This document shows positions 43,773 to 53,011 of a DNA stretch of 64,000 nt, in pieces. This stretch comes from Mixta intestinalis (GTDB lineage Bacteria; Pseudomonadota; Gammaproteobacteria; Enterobacterales; Enterobacteriaceae), in assembly GCF_009914055.1 (NCBI RefSeq), contig NZ_CP028271.1, forward strand, positions 2,542,001-2,606,000, read 5' to 3'. The first letter of the stretch is position 1, and each line of letters starts with the position of its first letter. The notes beneath the pieces were generated by a model, which ran no database searches, was not told the origin of the DNA, and worked only from the letters and a program-made list of their open reading frames with translations. Made by a program: the position numbers and the translations under genes.

Positions 43773-44612
43773 ATGAGTGCCCTGTTACGCATCCGTCAGC
43801 TCTACCCTGGGCTGGCGCTGAATGAGCGTCGGCTGGCCGATTATCTTCTGGCACAGCCTGCTCATGCCTGCCAGCTTAGCTCACCGCGTCTGGCGCTGGA
43901 GGCTGGCGTCAGCCAGTCCAGCGTGGTGAAATTCGCCCAGAAGCTGGGCTATAAAGGTTTCCCGGCGTTAAAGCTGGCGCTAAGCGAATCGCTGCGGGCA
44001 AAAGAAGCTATTACCGTACACAACCATATTCTCAGCGGTGACCCGCTTAAAGTGGTTGGGGAAAAGCTGTTTACCGAGAAGGTTTCTGCAATTCGCGCCA
44101 CGCTGGATATTAACAGCGAAGATAAGCTGCTGGAGACGCTCGACTTAATTAAGCGAGCCGGGCGTATCGTGCTGGTGGGCATTGGTGCCTCCGGGCTGGT
44201 AGCGAAAGATTTCTCCTGGAAGCTGATGAAAATCGGTATCAGCGCCGTCGCTGAACAGGATATGCATGCGCTGTTAGCCAGCGTACAGGCGCTGCGCGCT
44301 GGCGATCTGCTGCTGGCGATCTCTTACAGCGGCGAGCGGCGCGAGATCAATCTGGCCGCGCAGGAAGCAGCGCGTGTTGGTGCCTGGGTGCTGGCTTTCA
44401 CCGGATTTACGCCGAATACACTCCAGCAGTGCGCCACCCACTGTCTTTATACCGTTGCGGAGGAACAGAGTACCCGCAGCGCGGCAATCTCATCGACCTC
44501 TGCTCAGCTGGCGCTGACCGATTTGCTGTTTATGGCGCTGGTACAGCAGGACGCGGAGCGCGCCTCCAGCTATATTCGCCACAGCGAGGCACTGGTAAAA
44601 AAACTGGTATGA
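43773..44612 (+). CDS. yfhH: RpiR/MurR-family transcriptional regulator (YfhH-like)
   Basis: The 279-residue protein has an RpiR-type N-terminal helix-turn-helix (about 1-75, with LALEAGVSQSSVVKFAQKLGYKGFPALK) and a sugar isomerase (SIS) domain (about 115-255, VLVGIGASGLVAKDFSWKLMKIG). Such regulators usually bind a phosphosugar. It matches E. coli YfhH (282 residues), a regulator without a settled target. It is followed by yfhL after 59 bases. The effector and regulon cannot be told from the sequence. Confidence 0.92.
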   Translation: MSALLRIRQLYPGLALNERRLADYLLAQPAHACQLSSPRLALEAGVSQSSVVKFAQKLGYKGFPALKLALSESLRAKEAITVHNHILSGDPLKVVGEKLFTEKVSAIRATLDINSEDKLLETLDLIKRAGRIVLVGIGASGLVAKDFSWKLMKIGISAVAEQDMHALLASVQALRAGDLLLAISYSGERREINLAAQEAARVGAWVLAFTGFTPNTLQQCATHCLYTVAEEQSTRSAAISSTSAQLALTDLLFMALVQQDAERASSYIRHSEALVKKLV

Positions 44613-44671
44613 TCTGTCGTCGGGCGTATAATGGCCGCGCTTTACGTTATTCAGGCGGGACCGGAAACATC

Positions 44672-44929
44672 ATGGCGTTATTGATTACCAAAAAATGTAT
44701 TAACTGCGATATGTGCGAGCCGGAGTGCCCGAACCAGGCGATATCGATGGGCGATGAAATCTATATGATCGATCCCTGGCTTTGCACTGAATGCGTAGGC
44801 CATTATGATACCCCGACCTGCGTCAGCGTCTGCCCGATCGATAATACGATTGTGCCCGATCCGGCGCATGATGAAACCCGCGAGCACCTGTGGGAAAAAT
44901 TTGTGCTGATCCACCACGACGCAGTGTAA
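44672..44929 (+). CDS. yfhL: 4Fe-4S ferredoxin YfhL
   Basis: Small ferredoxin of the Alvin/Fdx type with two [4Fe-4S] clusters. The 85-residue product MALLITKKCINCDMCEPECP has the first CxxCxxCxxxCP motif. A second cluster motif, CTECVGHYDTPTCVSVCP, has the longer insertion typical of this subfamily. E. coli YfhL has a similar length, and the electron partners are not firmly known. The frame is open upstream into the preceding gene, but the ATG at 44672 is the family start. It is convergent with acpS after 12 bases. Confidence 0.95.
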   Translation: MALLITKKCINCDMCEPECPNQAISMGDEIYMIDPWLCTECVGHYDTPTCVSVCPIDNTIVPDPAHDETREHLWEKFVLIHHDAV

Positions 44930-44941
44930 GGCGTCGCCGCC

Positions 44942-45322
44942 TCACCCCTCGATAATAACCGTTGCGCAGGCATAGTGGCGTTCATCCGCCAACGTAACGT
45001 GTACGCTGCGCACCCCCATTTTTTCCGCCTGCTCCGCCGCCTGCTGAAAGAAACGCAGCCCCGGCTTGCCGAGCGCATCGTTGTAGACCTCAAACTGATT
45101 GAACGCCAGCCCGCCGCGAATGCCGGTGCCGAACGCTTTCGCCGCCGCTTCTTTAACGGCGAAGCGTTTTGCCAGAAAGCGCACCGGCTGCTGATGCGCC
45201 TGGTACTGCTGCCACTCATTTTCGCTGAGCACGCGACGCGCCAGCCGATCGCCCGAACGGGAAATCACCCCTTCGATGCGCTCGATCTCAACGATATCGG
45301 TGCCCAGCCCAAGAATGGCCAT
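44942..45322 (-). CDS. acpS: Holo-[acyl-carrier-protein] synthase
   Basis: Attaches 4'-phosphopantetheine from CoA to the serine of acyl carrier protein, an essential step for fatty acid synthesis. The 126-residue protein has the family motifs GLGTDIVEIERI (Asp9) and FAVKEAAAKAFGTG (catalytic/metal Glu near 58). Its ATG overlaps the pdxJ stop by one base (TAATG), so the genes are translationally coupled, as in E. coli. Confidence 0.98.
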   Translation of the reverse strand: MAILGLGTDIVEIERIEGVISRSGDRLARRVLSENEWQQYQAHQQPVRFLAKRFAVKEAAAKAFGTGIRGGLAFNQFEVYNDALGKPGLRFFQQAAEQAEKMGVRSVHVTLADERHYACATVIIEG

Positions 45323-46053
45323 TAGCGACGCGCTTCCCGCATCAGCAGCTTCATCTCTTTTACCGCCTCAGCCAGCCCGCTCATCAGCGCACGTCCGATA
45401 ATCGCGTGACCGATATTCAGCTCATGCATTTCCGGCAGCACGGCGATTGGTTGTACGTTATGATAGGTCAGACCGTGTCCGGCATTGACCTTTAACCCTT
45501 TCGCCGCTGCATAGCGGGCCGCATGCGCGATGCGCGCCAGCTCGGCCTCGCGAACGCTGTCTTCTTCTGCATCGGCGTAGGCACCGGTGTGGATCTCAAT
45601 AAAGGGTGCGCCTGAAGCTACGGCGGCATCAATCTGTTGCTCATCGGCATCAATAAACAGCGATACCTGAATACCCGCTGCGCTCAGGCGTTTTACCGCC
45701 GCGCTGACTTTTTCCAGCTGTCCCGCCACGTCCAGCCCACCTTCGGTGGTGACTTCCTGGCGTTTTTCCGGTACCAGGCAGCAGAAATGCGGCTTCAGCT
45801 CGCAGGCGATATCGACCATCTCGTCGGTCACCGCCATCTCCAGATTCATGCGCGTCTCAATGGTCTGGCGCAGCAGACGCACGTCACGATCGGTAATATG
45901 ACGGCGATCTTCTCGCAGATGCACGGTAATGCCGTCCGCGCCCGCCTGTTCAGCGACGAAAGCAGCCTGTACCGGATCGGGGTAATGGGTGCCGCGTGCG
46001 TTACGCACCGTGGCGATATGATCGATATTGACGCCTAATAACAGTTCAGCCAT
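45322..46053 (-). CDS. pdxJ: Pyridoxine 5'-phosphate synthase
   Basis: Condenses 1-deoxyxylulose-5-phosphate with 3-amino-2-oxopropyl phosphate to pyridoxine phosphate, the last ring-forming step of the DXP-dependent vitamin B6 route. The 243-residue TIM barrel has GVNIDHIATVRNARGTHYPDP at the N-terminus, HLREDRRHI and the late motifs NAGHGLTYHNV and GHAIIGRALM. It lies 55 bases after recO and overlaps acpS. Confidence 0.98.
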   Translation of the reverse strand: MAELLLGVNIDHIATVRNARGTHYPDPVQAAFVAEQAGADGITVHLREDRRHITDRDVRLLRQTIETRMNLEMAVTDEMVDIACELKPHFCCLVPEKRQEVTTEGGLDVAGQLEKVSAAVKRLSAAGIQVSLFIDADEQQIDAAVASGAPFIEIHTGAYADAEEDSVREAELARIAHAARYAAAKGLKVNAGHGLTYHNVQPIAVLPEMHELNIGHAIIGRALMSGLAEAVKEMKLLMREARR

Positions 46054-46108
46054 GACAAAACCTCAAATGTAGCAATAATTCAGGCAGCGGCGCCTGCGCG
46101 CGCTGGGT

Positions 46109-46846
46109 TTACGCCTGGTTATCTTCCGCCGCGCCAGTTCGTTTTTTAGGGATGAACTGACGAAAGAGCTCCTGGCTTTTTAACGGCTTACCGCCCAGCC
46201 AGGGTTTTAGCGCCATACGGGTAAAGCGTTTCGCGGCACGTAAGGTATCGCCGTCGGGAAACTCTCGCTCATAAAGCGCCCGCAGCTGTCGTCCGGTAAA
46301 GCTGCGCTGGTTAACAACCAGGCTGGCAATAAAGCCTTTTTCTTCACGATAGCTATAGGTCATACCATCTTCGATCTCTTCGCCGGTTCCCGCGCAGTGA
46401 AGAAAATCAACGCCATAACCCATATGTCCAAGTAGCGCCAGTTCGAAACGACGCAGCGCGGGTTCCGGGCTGCCGTTGGCCTGCGCCAGCGCCTGAATGC
46501 AGTGAAGATAATCGAAGAAGAGTTCAGGGAAAGGAGTTTCGTGCTGTAACACACGCGCCAGCAGCTCGTTGACATAGAGGCCGCAGTAGAGAGCAGTGCC
46601 GTTCAGCGGCAACGCCAGCGACACCGCTTCGACATTACGCAGCGTCTTGACCTCGCCGCGCCCGCCCCAGCGAACCAGCAGCGGCGTAAAAGGCTGTAGC
46701 GCCCCCTTAAGATGGGAGCGTTTGGAACGCGCCCCTTTGGAGATAACGCGTACCCGCCCAAGGCTCTCCGTGAAGAGATCCAGCATCAAACTGGTTTCGC
46801 TCCACGGACGCCCGTGCAGAACAAAAGCGCGCTGCCAGCCTTCCAT
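46109..46846 (-). CDS. recO: DNA repair protein RecO
   Basis: Recombination mediator that, with RecR, loads RecA onto SSB-coated gaps. The 245-residue protein has the N-terminal OB fold (about 1-80; GWQRAFVLHGRPWSETSLMLDLFTE) and a helical C-terminal part. It lies 7 bases after era, in the order rnc-era-recO-pdxJ-acpS of E. coli. Confidence 0.97.
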   Translation of the reverse strand: MEGWQRAFVLHGRPWSETSLMLDLFTESLGRVRVISKGARSKRSHLKGALQPFTPLLVRWGGRGEVKTLRNVEAVSLALPLNGTALYCGLYVNELLARVLQHETPFPELFFDYLHCIQALAQANGSPEPALRRFELALLGHMGYGVDFLHCAGTGEEIEDGMTYSYREEKGFIASLVVNQRSFTGRQLRALYEREFPDGDTLRAAKRFTRMALKPWLGGKPLKSQELFRQFIPKKRTGAAEDNQA

Positions 46847-46853
46847 TCAGCAA

Positions 46854-47759
46854 TCAGAGATCGTCAACGTAGCCCAGACTACGCAGCGCACGCTCATCAT
46901 CTGCCCAGCCGGACTTCACTTTCACCCACAGTTCAAGATGCACTTTCACCTCGAACAGCTCTTCCATATCCTTACGCGCTTCAATACCGATGGTTTTGAT
47001 TTTGGCACCTTTGTTGCCAATCACCATCTTTTTCTGGCCTTCACGCTCAACCAGAATCAGGCCATTAATATCGTAGCCGCCGCGCTCGTTCGTGACGAAG
47101 CGTTCAATTTCCACCGTCACCGAATAGGGCAGCTCGGCACCGAGGAAGCGCATCAGCTTCTCACGGATAATTTCCGAGGCCATAAAACGCTGGGAACGAT
47201 CGGTAATATAATCTTCAGGGAAGTGATGATCCGCTACCGGCAGACGCTTACGCACGATCGCTGCTATCGTATCAACATTCTTCCCGCTTTCTGCGGAGAT
47301 CGGCACCACATCCATAAAATCCATCTGCTGGCTAAGGAACTGCATATGCGGCAGCAGGATCGATTTATCGGTAATGTTATCAACCTTATTGATCGCCAAC
47401 AGCACCGGCACCTTGTTCTCTTTCAGCTTATTGAGCACCATCTCATCATCGGCGGTCCAGCGCGTGCCTTCCACCACAAAGATAATGAGCTCAACGTCAC
47501 CGATAGAACTGCTGGCGGCACGGTTCATCAAACGGTTGATAGCGCGCTTCTCTTCGATATGCAGGCCGGGCGTATCAACGTAAATCGCCTGATACGCGCC
47601 TTCGGTATGGATACCCATAATGCGATGGCGCGTGGTTTGCGGTTTACGTGAGGTAATGGAAACCTTCTGCCCCAGTAGCTGGTTCAGCAGCGTCGATTTA
47701 CCCACGTTCGGGCGGCCAACTATCGCAATAAAGCCGCAGTGCATTTCTTGTTCGCTCAT
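46854..47759 (-). CDS. era: Ribosome biogenesis GTPase Era
   Basis: Essential GTPase that binds the 3' end of 16S rRNA during 30S assembly. The 301-residue protein has the G domain (G1 GRPNVGKST at 15-23, G3 DTPGLH, G4 NKVD) and a C-terminal KH domain (about 205-301, VIGNKGAKIKTIG). Its ATG overlaps the rnc stop by four bases (ATGA), so translation is coupled to RNase III. Confidence 0.98.
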   Translation of the reverse strand: MSEQEMHCGFIAIVGRPNVGKSTLLNQLLGQKVSITSRKPQTTRHRIMGIHTEGAYQAIYVDTPGLHIEEKRAINRLMNRAASSSIGDVELIIFVVEGTRWTADDEMVLNKLKENKVPVLLAINKVDNITDKSILLPHMQFLSQQMDFMDVVPISAESGKNVDTIAAIVRKRLPVADHHFPEDYITDRSQRFMASEIIREKLMRFLGAELPYSVTVEIERFVTNERGGYDINGLILVEREGQKKMVIGNKGAKIKTIGIEARKDMEELFEVKVHLELWVKVKSGWADDERALRSLGYVDDL

Positions 47760-48436
47760 TCGAGTCCTAGCTTAATCAGCGCCTGTTCAGCCGCTGCCTG
47801 TTCAGCTTTGCGACGGCTCGATCCGGTGCCCACCACCGGTTCCGCCATGCCGCTCACCTGACAGTGAATGGTAAATTCCTGGTCATGCGCTTCGCCACGC
47901 ACCTGCACGACCAGATAGGAAGGCAGCGGCAGATGGCGGCCCTGCAAATACTCTTGCAGACGCGTTTTTGGATCTTTCTGTTTATCGCCCGGGCTGATCT
48001 GATCGAGGCGACTCTGATACCAGCTAAGGATCAGCTTTTCTACCGTCTGAATGTCGCTGTCGAGAAACACGCCGCCGATCAGCGCTTCCACGGTATCGGC
48101 CAGGATCGATTCACGACGAAAACCGCCGCTTTTCAACTCGCCCGGCCCCAGGCGCAAACATTCGCCTAAATCAAATTCGCGCGCCATTTCCGCCAGCGTG
48201 TTGCCGCGCACCAGCGTGGCGCGCATCCGGCTCATATCACCCTCATCCACCCGCGGAAAACGGTGGTAAAGCGCGTTGGCAATAACGAAACTCAGGATGG
48301 AGTCGCCCAGGAACTCAAGACGCTCGTTATGTTTGCTGCTGGCGCTGCGGTGGGTTAACGCCTGCTGCAATAGTTCCTGATGAGTAAAAGTGTAGCCCAG
48401 CTTTCGCTGTAGCTTATTCGTGAGGATGGGATTCAT
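47756..48436 (-). CDS. rnc: Ribonuclease III
   Basis: Double-strand-specific endonuclease that matures rRNA and many mRNAs. The 226-residue protein has the catalytic signature NERLEFLGDSIL (Glu38, Glu41, Asp45), further acidic residues near 114-117 and a double-stranded RNA-binding domain (about 155-225). Its leader between lepB and rnc forms long stems, as expected for the known autoregulation by cleavage of its own message. Confidence 0.98.
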   Translation of the reverse strand: MNPILTNKLQRKLGYTFTHQELLQQALTHRSASSKHNERLEFLGDSILSFVIANALYHRFPRVDEGDMSRMRATLVRGNTLAEMAREFDLGECLRLGPGELKSGGFRRESILADTVEALIGGVFLDSDIQTVEKLILSWYQSRLDQISPGDKQKDPKTRLQEYLQGRHLPLPSYLVVQVRGEAHDQEFTIHCQVSGMAEPVVGTGSSRRKAEQAAAEQALIKLGLE

Positions 48437-48469
48437 GCGATACCAATTTCAATAATGCGTCAATTATGC

Positions 48470-48520
48470 TGCATACGAAACAGGGCTGACGGTAATCAAC
48501 GCTAAACAGTTTCGTTTGCA
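48470..48520 (-). promoter_or_regulatory. Long stem in the rnc leader, probable RNase III target
   Basis: Twelve-base arms GTTTCGTTTGCA (48509-48520) and TGCATACGAAAC (48470-48481) pair with one A-A mismatch around a 27-base loop, ending 33 bases before the rnc ATG. E. coli RNase III limits its own expression by cutting a stem in this leader. The position and helix length fit; the cleavage itself is inferred. Confidence 0.65.
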
Positions 48521-48546
48521 GTGGCTTCCCGAACAGAGGAAGCCAC
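48521..48546 (-). terminator. Hairpin just after lepB
   Basis: Nine-base perfect arms GTGGCTTCC (48521-48529) and GGAAGCCAC (48538-48546), directly next to the rnc-leader stem. No T-run follows, so it may be part of the RNase III-sensitive leader or a 3' stabiliser of lepB mRNA rather than a true terminator. Confidence 0.6.
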
Positions 48547-48567
48547 CCGTTTTACAGACGGCCCGGA

Positions 48568-49542
48568 TTAATGGATGCCGCCAATACGACTCAGGCGAAC
48601 GCCCGTAGGCCATTGCCCTTCCTGCTTCTCAAAACTCATCCAGATACCGGTAGCTTTGCCAACGATATTTTTTTCCGGTACGAAACCCCAGTAACGGCTG
48701 TCAGCGCTGTTATCGCGGTTGTCGCCCATCATAAAATAGTGCCCTTCCGGTACCAGCCAGCTGGAGGGCGGGCTGCCCACCTGCTGATAATAGCTTCTGC
48801 TGTCATTCGACGCGTCTTCCCGCAACAAAATATTGTGGGTGACGTTACCCAGTGTTTCTTTACGGGTATCCAGACGAATACCGTCAGGCATACTTTCGTC
48901 CAGCGGCACCGACCAGAAGCCGCTGCTGGTGATCCTGCCACCATAGCCGCCGAAAGTCTGAATAAACGGACTCGGCTCCACGTCAGAATAGGTTATCGGT
49001 AGCGCTTTATTGCAGGGCTCTTCGCCTTTACACGCCGGTATCACCGTCAGGGTTTTATTCAGCGCATCATAGGTGACACGATCGCCCGGCTCGCCAATCA
49101 CGCGCTTGATATAGTCAAGCGTGGTATCGCGTGGATATTTAAATACCACGATATCGCCGCGTTTCGGATGACCAGTAGGAATAAGCGTGGTCTGGGTAAT
49201 CGGATCTTTAAGGCCGTAGGCAAATTTCTCTACCACAATAAAATCGCCGATCAGCAGCGTAGGCATCATCGAACCGGACGGAATCTGAAACGGCTCATAG
49301 ACGAACGAACGCAGTATAAAAACCACCGCCAGTACCGGAAATATTGACGCCAGCGTCTCTATCCACCCTGAACGGGGCGAAATATTAAGCTGTGCTTTTT
49401 CATCCGGCGTACCTTCGGTCTGCGCCACAATCTGCGCACGTAACGCCCGACGCGCGGGCGCAAACTTAACCTTGTCGATACACCAGATGATTCCGGTTAT
49501 CAACGTTGCTATCGCCAGAATCAGGGCGAACATATTAGCCAT
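48568..49542 (-). CDS. lepB: Signal peptidase I
   Basis: Cleaves signal peptides from exported proteins on the periplasmic face. The 324-residue protein has two N-terminal membrane helices (about 3-22 and 60-78) and a periplasmic catalytic domain with Ser91 (IPSGSMMPTL) and Lys146 (LDYIKRVIGEPGD). The box GDNRDNSADSRYWG is near the C-terminus. It lies 10 bases downstream of lepA, the classic lepAB operon. Confidence 0.98.
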   Translation of the reverse strand: MANMFALILAIATLITGIIWCIDKVKFAPARRALRAQIVAQTEGTPDEKAQLNISPRSGWIETLASIFPVLAVVFILRSFVYEPFQIPSGSMMPTLLIGDFIVVEKFAYGLKDPITQTTLIPTGHPKRGDIVVFKYPRDTTLDYIKRVIGEPGDRVTYDALNKTLTVIPACKGEEPCNKALPITYSDVEPSPFIQTFGGYGGRITSSGFWSVPLDESMPDGIRLDTRKETLGNVTHNILLREDASNDSRSYYQQVGSPPSSWLVPEGHYFMMGDNRDNSADSRYWGFVPEKNIVGKATGIWMSFEKQEGQWPTGVRLSRIGGIH

Positions 49543-49552
49543 TAAATATCCC

Positions 49553-51352
49553 TTATTTGCTGTCTTTGCCTACATGCAGAATAGCGAGGAATGCCTCCTG
49601 CGGCAGCTCAACGTTACCTACCTGTTTCATCCTTTTCTTACCTTCTTTCTGCTTTTGCAGCAGCTTTTTCTTACGGCTGACGTCACCGCCGTAACATTTA
49701 GCCAGCACGTTTTTACGCAGCTGTTTGACCGTCGAGCGCGCAATAATGTGGTTGCCAATCGCCGCCTGAATAGCAATATCAAACTGCTGGCGCGGGATCA
49801 GATCTTTCATCTTCTCTACCAGTTCGCGCCCGCGATACTGCGAGTTATCGCGATGGGTGATCAGCGCCAGCGCATCAACGCGCTCGGTGTTGATCAACAC
49901 ATCCACGCGCACCATGTCGGAGGCCTGGAAGCGTTTGAAATTATAATCCAGCGACGCATAGCCGCGCGACGTCGATTTCAGCCGGTCAAAGAAGTCCAGC
50001 ACCACTTCCGCCATCGGGATTTCGTAAGTCAGCGCTACCTGATTGCCGTGATAAACCATATTGGTCTGCACGCCACGCTTCTCAATGCACAGCGTGATGA
50101 CGTTGCCCAGATACTCCTGCGGCAGCAGCATATGACACTCGGCAATCGGCTCGCGCAGCTCGCTGATATTATTCAACGGCGGCAGCTTGGAGGGGCTATC
50201 GACATAGATCACTTCGCCGCTGGTCGTTTCCACTTCATACACTACGGTCGGCGCGGTGGTGATCAGATCGAGATCGTATTCACGCTCCAGACGCTCCTGA
50301 ATAATCTCCATATGCAGCAGGCCGAGGAAGCCACAGCGGAAACCAAAACCGAGCGCCGTCGAACTTTCCGGCTCATAGAACAGCGATGCATCGTTCAGGC
50401 TCAGTTTGCCCAGCGCATCGCGGAAAGCTTCATAATCATCGGAACTGATAGGGAACAGGCCTGCATAAACCTGCGGCTTCACTTTTTTAAAGCCCGGCAG
50501 CGCTTTATCCGCCGAAAGCTTAGCGCCGGTCAGGGTATCGCCCACCGGTGCGCCGAGGATATCTTTAATAGCGCATACCAGCCAGCCCACCTCGCCGCAG
50601 TTCAGCGTATCGCGGTCAACCTGCTTCGGCGTAAAGATACCAAGACGATCGGCGTTATAGACCTGTCCGGTACTCATTACCTTGATTTTCTCGCCTTTGC
50701 GCAGCGTACCGTTTTTAATGCGCACCAGTGAGACCACGCCCAGGTAGTTATCAAACCATGAGTCGATGATCAGCGCCTGCAACGGCCCGTCCGGATCGCC
50801 TTCCGGCGGCGGAATATCACGCACCAGACGCTCCAGCACCTCGGGCACGCCGACGCCAGTTTTTGCCGAACAGCGCACCGCATCCGTGGCGTCAATGCCG
50901 ACAATATCTTCGATCTCCTGAGATACGCGATCGGGATCGGCAGCAGGCAGATCGATTTTGTTCAGTACCGGCACCACTTCCAGATCCATTTCCATGGCGG
51001 TGTAGCAGTTAGCCAGCGTTTGCGCTTCTACGCCCTGCCCGGCATCCACCACCAGCAGCGCGCCTTCACAGGCGGCCAGCGAACGTGAAACTTCATAAGA
51101 GAAGTCAACGTGGCCAGGAGTATCGATAAAATTGAGCTGGTAAGTTTCGCCGTTTTGCGCCTTGTAATCGAGCGTCACGCTCTGTGCTTTAATCGTGATG
51201 CCGCGCTCGCGCTCCAGATCCATTGAGTCCAGAACCTGCGCCGCCATTTCGCGATCGGTTAAACCGCCGCAAATCTGGATAAGACGATCGGATAAGGTGG
51301 ATTTACCGTGGTCAATGTGCGCGATGATCGAAAAGTTTCTTATATGCTTCAT
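49553..51352 (-). CDS. lepA: Elongation factor 4 (LepA)
   Basis: Ribosome-associated GTPase involved in translation under stress and 30S assembly. The 599-residue protein has the G domain (AHIDHGKST at 11-19, DTPGHVDF, NKIDLPAAD), the EF-G-like domains II, III and V, and the LepA-specific C-terminal domain rich in Lys (RKKLLQKQKEGKKRMK). The length is the family norm. It heads the lepA-lepB unit; upstream is a 238-base gap to rseC. Confidence 0.98.
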   Translation of the reverse strand: MKHIRNFSIIAHIDHGKSTLSDRLIQICGGLTDREMAAQVLDSMDLERERGITIKAQSVTLDYKAQNGETYQLNFIDTPGHVDFSYEVSRSLAACEGALLVVDAGQGVEAQTLANCYTAMEMDLEVVPVLNKIDLPAADPDRVSQEIEDIVGIDATDAVRCSAKTGVGVPEVLERLVRDIPPPEGDPDGPLQALIIDSWFDNYLGVVSLVRIKNGTLRKGEKIKVMSTGQVYNADRLGIFTPKQVDRDTLNCGEVGWLVCAIKDILGAPVGDTLTGAKLSADKALPGFKKVKPQVYAGLFPISSDDYEAFRDALGKLSLNDASLFYEPESSTALGFGFRCGFLGLLHMEIIQERLEREYDLDLITTAPTVVYEVETTSGEVIYVDSPSKLPPLNNISELREPIAECHMLLPQEYLGNVITLCIEKRGVQTNMVYHGNQVALTYEIPMAEVVLDFFDRLKSTSRGYASLDYNFKRFQASDMVRVDVLINTERVDALALITHRDNSQYRGRELVEKMKDLIPRQQFDIAIQAAIGNHIIARSTVKQLRKNVLAKCYGGDVSRKKKLLQKQKEGKKRMKQVGNVELPQEAFLAILHVGKDSK

Positions 51353-51590
51353 TATGGAGGTTTTTCTGCCTTACAAATGCTGAAACTCTCGCGATGCAAC
51401 CTCAGGAGAGCGTGTAATATCACAGGCGGAGACGGCCCGAATGGCGCATTGTACACGACATATCAGGGTGGTGGAATCATCGCGCCAGGAGATAAAGCAA
51501 GGAAAACGGGATGATAGCGTATTTGACATGAAGACGCGCAAAAAAAGAGCAAACGCTATGCCAGGCGAGGTTGAATCGCCCGGCAAGGAA
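51353..51590 (-). other. Spacer between rseC and lepA (238 bp)
   Basis: No gene is seen. On the minus strand a CGGGCGA/TCGCCTG hairpin (51562-51582, one G-T pair), a short AGC/GCT hairpin and then seven T (51540-51546) make a likely terminator of the rpoE-rseABC transcript. A GGAGG at about 51356-51360 is the lepA ribosome site region. The lepA promoter could not be placed with confidence. Confidence 0.55.
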
Positions 51591-52058
51591 TCACAGCGAC
51601 TCTTGTTCAACGCGGATCGCGTCGGGAGGCAACATAACGTTAAGAATAATCGGCTGGAAGGCTTCGCGATCGCCAAAACGCGAGGAGATGCCTTTGGCGA
51701 CGATAAAACCACCCATACCGCCCAGCAGCGCACCGCAGGCCGCGGCTAAATCGCTGTGAAACAGCATCTGGAACAGCCCGGAGAGAAGGAACAGCCCTAC
51801 CAGCGGCGTCATATAGACCAGCAGCGCCGAACTCAGCAGGCTGCTTTCGCGAATGCCCAGCTCTATGCGTTGCCCTGGCTGCAGCGGTTTTTCGCTGGCG
51901 ATTTGCATCACATGCGCATCTTTCGGCCCCAGCTTATTGAGCATGGCGCTGCCGCACCCTTTACGGGCCGAACAGCCGTTGCAGCTGGTTTTGATTTCTG
52001 AATGCAGCGTGGCGATGCCGTCCTGCCACGCAACTACCGTGGCCCATTCTCTCATCAT
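51591..52058 (-). CDS. rseC: SoxR-reducing system / sigmaE regulatory protein RseC
   Basis: Inner-membrane protein of the sigmaE operon. RseC is also linked to keeping SoxR reduced together with the Rsx complex. The 155-residue protein has Cys26, Cys29 and Cys35 near the N-terminus (SCNGCSARKGC), consistent with a redox site, and two membrane helices (about 73-93 and 100-122). Its ATG overlaps the rseB stop by four bases. Confidence 0.96.
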   Translation of the reverse strand: MMREWATVVAWQDGIATLHSEIKTSCNGCSARKGCGSAMLNKLGPKDAHVMQIASEKPLQPGQRIELGIRESSLLSSALLVYMTPLVGLFLLSGLFQMLFHSDLAAACGALLGGMGGFIVAKGISSRFGDREAFQPIILNVMLPPDAIRVEQESL

Positions 52059-53011
52059 CGTGGCGTACCTAAGTGAATACTGTCAGCGATCCGCTTCGCT
52101 GTCGCGGGCGGTAGCTCGCCGACAATAGTAATTTCAGCGTTATTGCGGGACGCAGTTTGCACCGTTCGACGGCCGGTACGCAACAGCTGCGTGACGCTGC
52201 TTTTGTCCGCCGGACTGACGTTAATGGAGAAGCTAAACAGCCCGTCCGAGTAAAACCTTGATTCTACCGGCTTATTAATCGCTGGCAGCGCGCGGCGACT
52301 TTGGGCAATCTCTTTCATGCCCGCAGGAAGCCAAGTGGGACGCCAGCTAAAGAGCACTTTTTGGTTTTCCGGCACCGACAGCGAAGGCGGCAGATTGGCC
52401 TTTTCCAGCCCCTGCATCAGGCTGCGTACGCCATCGTCCACCGCGAAACTGACCACGCGGTATTGCTCCAGCGTTTCGCCATCGCGATCGAGCAGATCGA
52501 TACGCAGCGGCAGCTTGGTTTCGCTGTCGAGCCAGATAATATAGCTGTAGCGTGTGCCATCACGCGCAACAATACGCACCACTTCACACAGCTGATCGGC
52601 AATGCGGGTACGCCCTACCGGCACAAAATCATAGCTGGAAGTCAGGCGTTTGAAATCGGCGTAAACCACCGAAGGCAACGCATCAACGATATGCGATCCG
52701 GGTAAAGAAAACGGCTCCAGTCCCGGCTCAAAATAGCTGACATCGTTACCGCGTTGAATAACTTCCCGGCGCGGCCCATCCATCTGCAATAGCTGAGCAT
52801 AAACTTTCTTATCAATCACCGCATGGCGATAGCGCAGCGATTCAATACCCAGCCGCGAGACATTGATATAGGCGAGTTCGTAATTAAGGGACTGGCTGGC
52901 CTGTTCCATCTGTTGCAACAACGCCCCGGATGCAGTTTCCTGCGCCGGGGCGATAGATGAATAAAACAGGCCGCCAGCCAAAAGGCTAACGGCACACCAG
53001 AGCTGCTTCAT
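52055..53011 (-). CDS. rseB: Sigma-E regulatory protein RseB
   Basis: Periplasmic protein that binds RseA and shields it from DegS; it senses mislocalised lipoproteins and LPS. The 318-residue protein has a cleavable signal (about 1-23, LWCAVSLLAGGLFYSSIAPAQ) and a large LolA-like N-terminal domain with a smaller C-terminal domain. The start overlaps the rseA stop by one base, keeping RseA and RseB synthesis coupled. Confidence 0.97.
   Translation of the reverse strand: MKQLWCAVSLLAGGLFYSSIAPAQETASGALLQQMEQASQSLNYELAYINVSRLGIESLRYRHAVIDKKVYAQLLQMDGPRREVIQRGNDVSYFEPGLEPFSLPGSHIVDALPSVVYADFKRLTSSYDFVPVGRTRIADQLCEVVRIVARDGTRYSYIIWLDSETKLPLRIDLLDRDGETLEQYRVVSFAVDDGVRSLMQGLEKANLPPSLSVPENQKVLFSWRPTWLPAGMKEIAQSRRALPAINKPVESRFYSDGLFSFSINVSPADKSSVTQLLRTGRRTVQTASRNNAEITIVGELPPATAKRIADSIHLGTPR

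Noticed and set aside
49472..50731. 419-codon open frame on the plus strand opposite lepB/lepA
   Set aside because: Shadow of lepA; composition rich in Gln, His and Arg with no recognisable domain.
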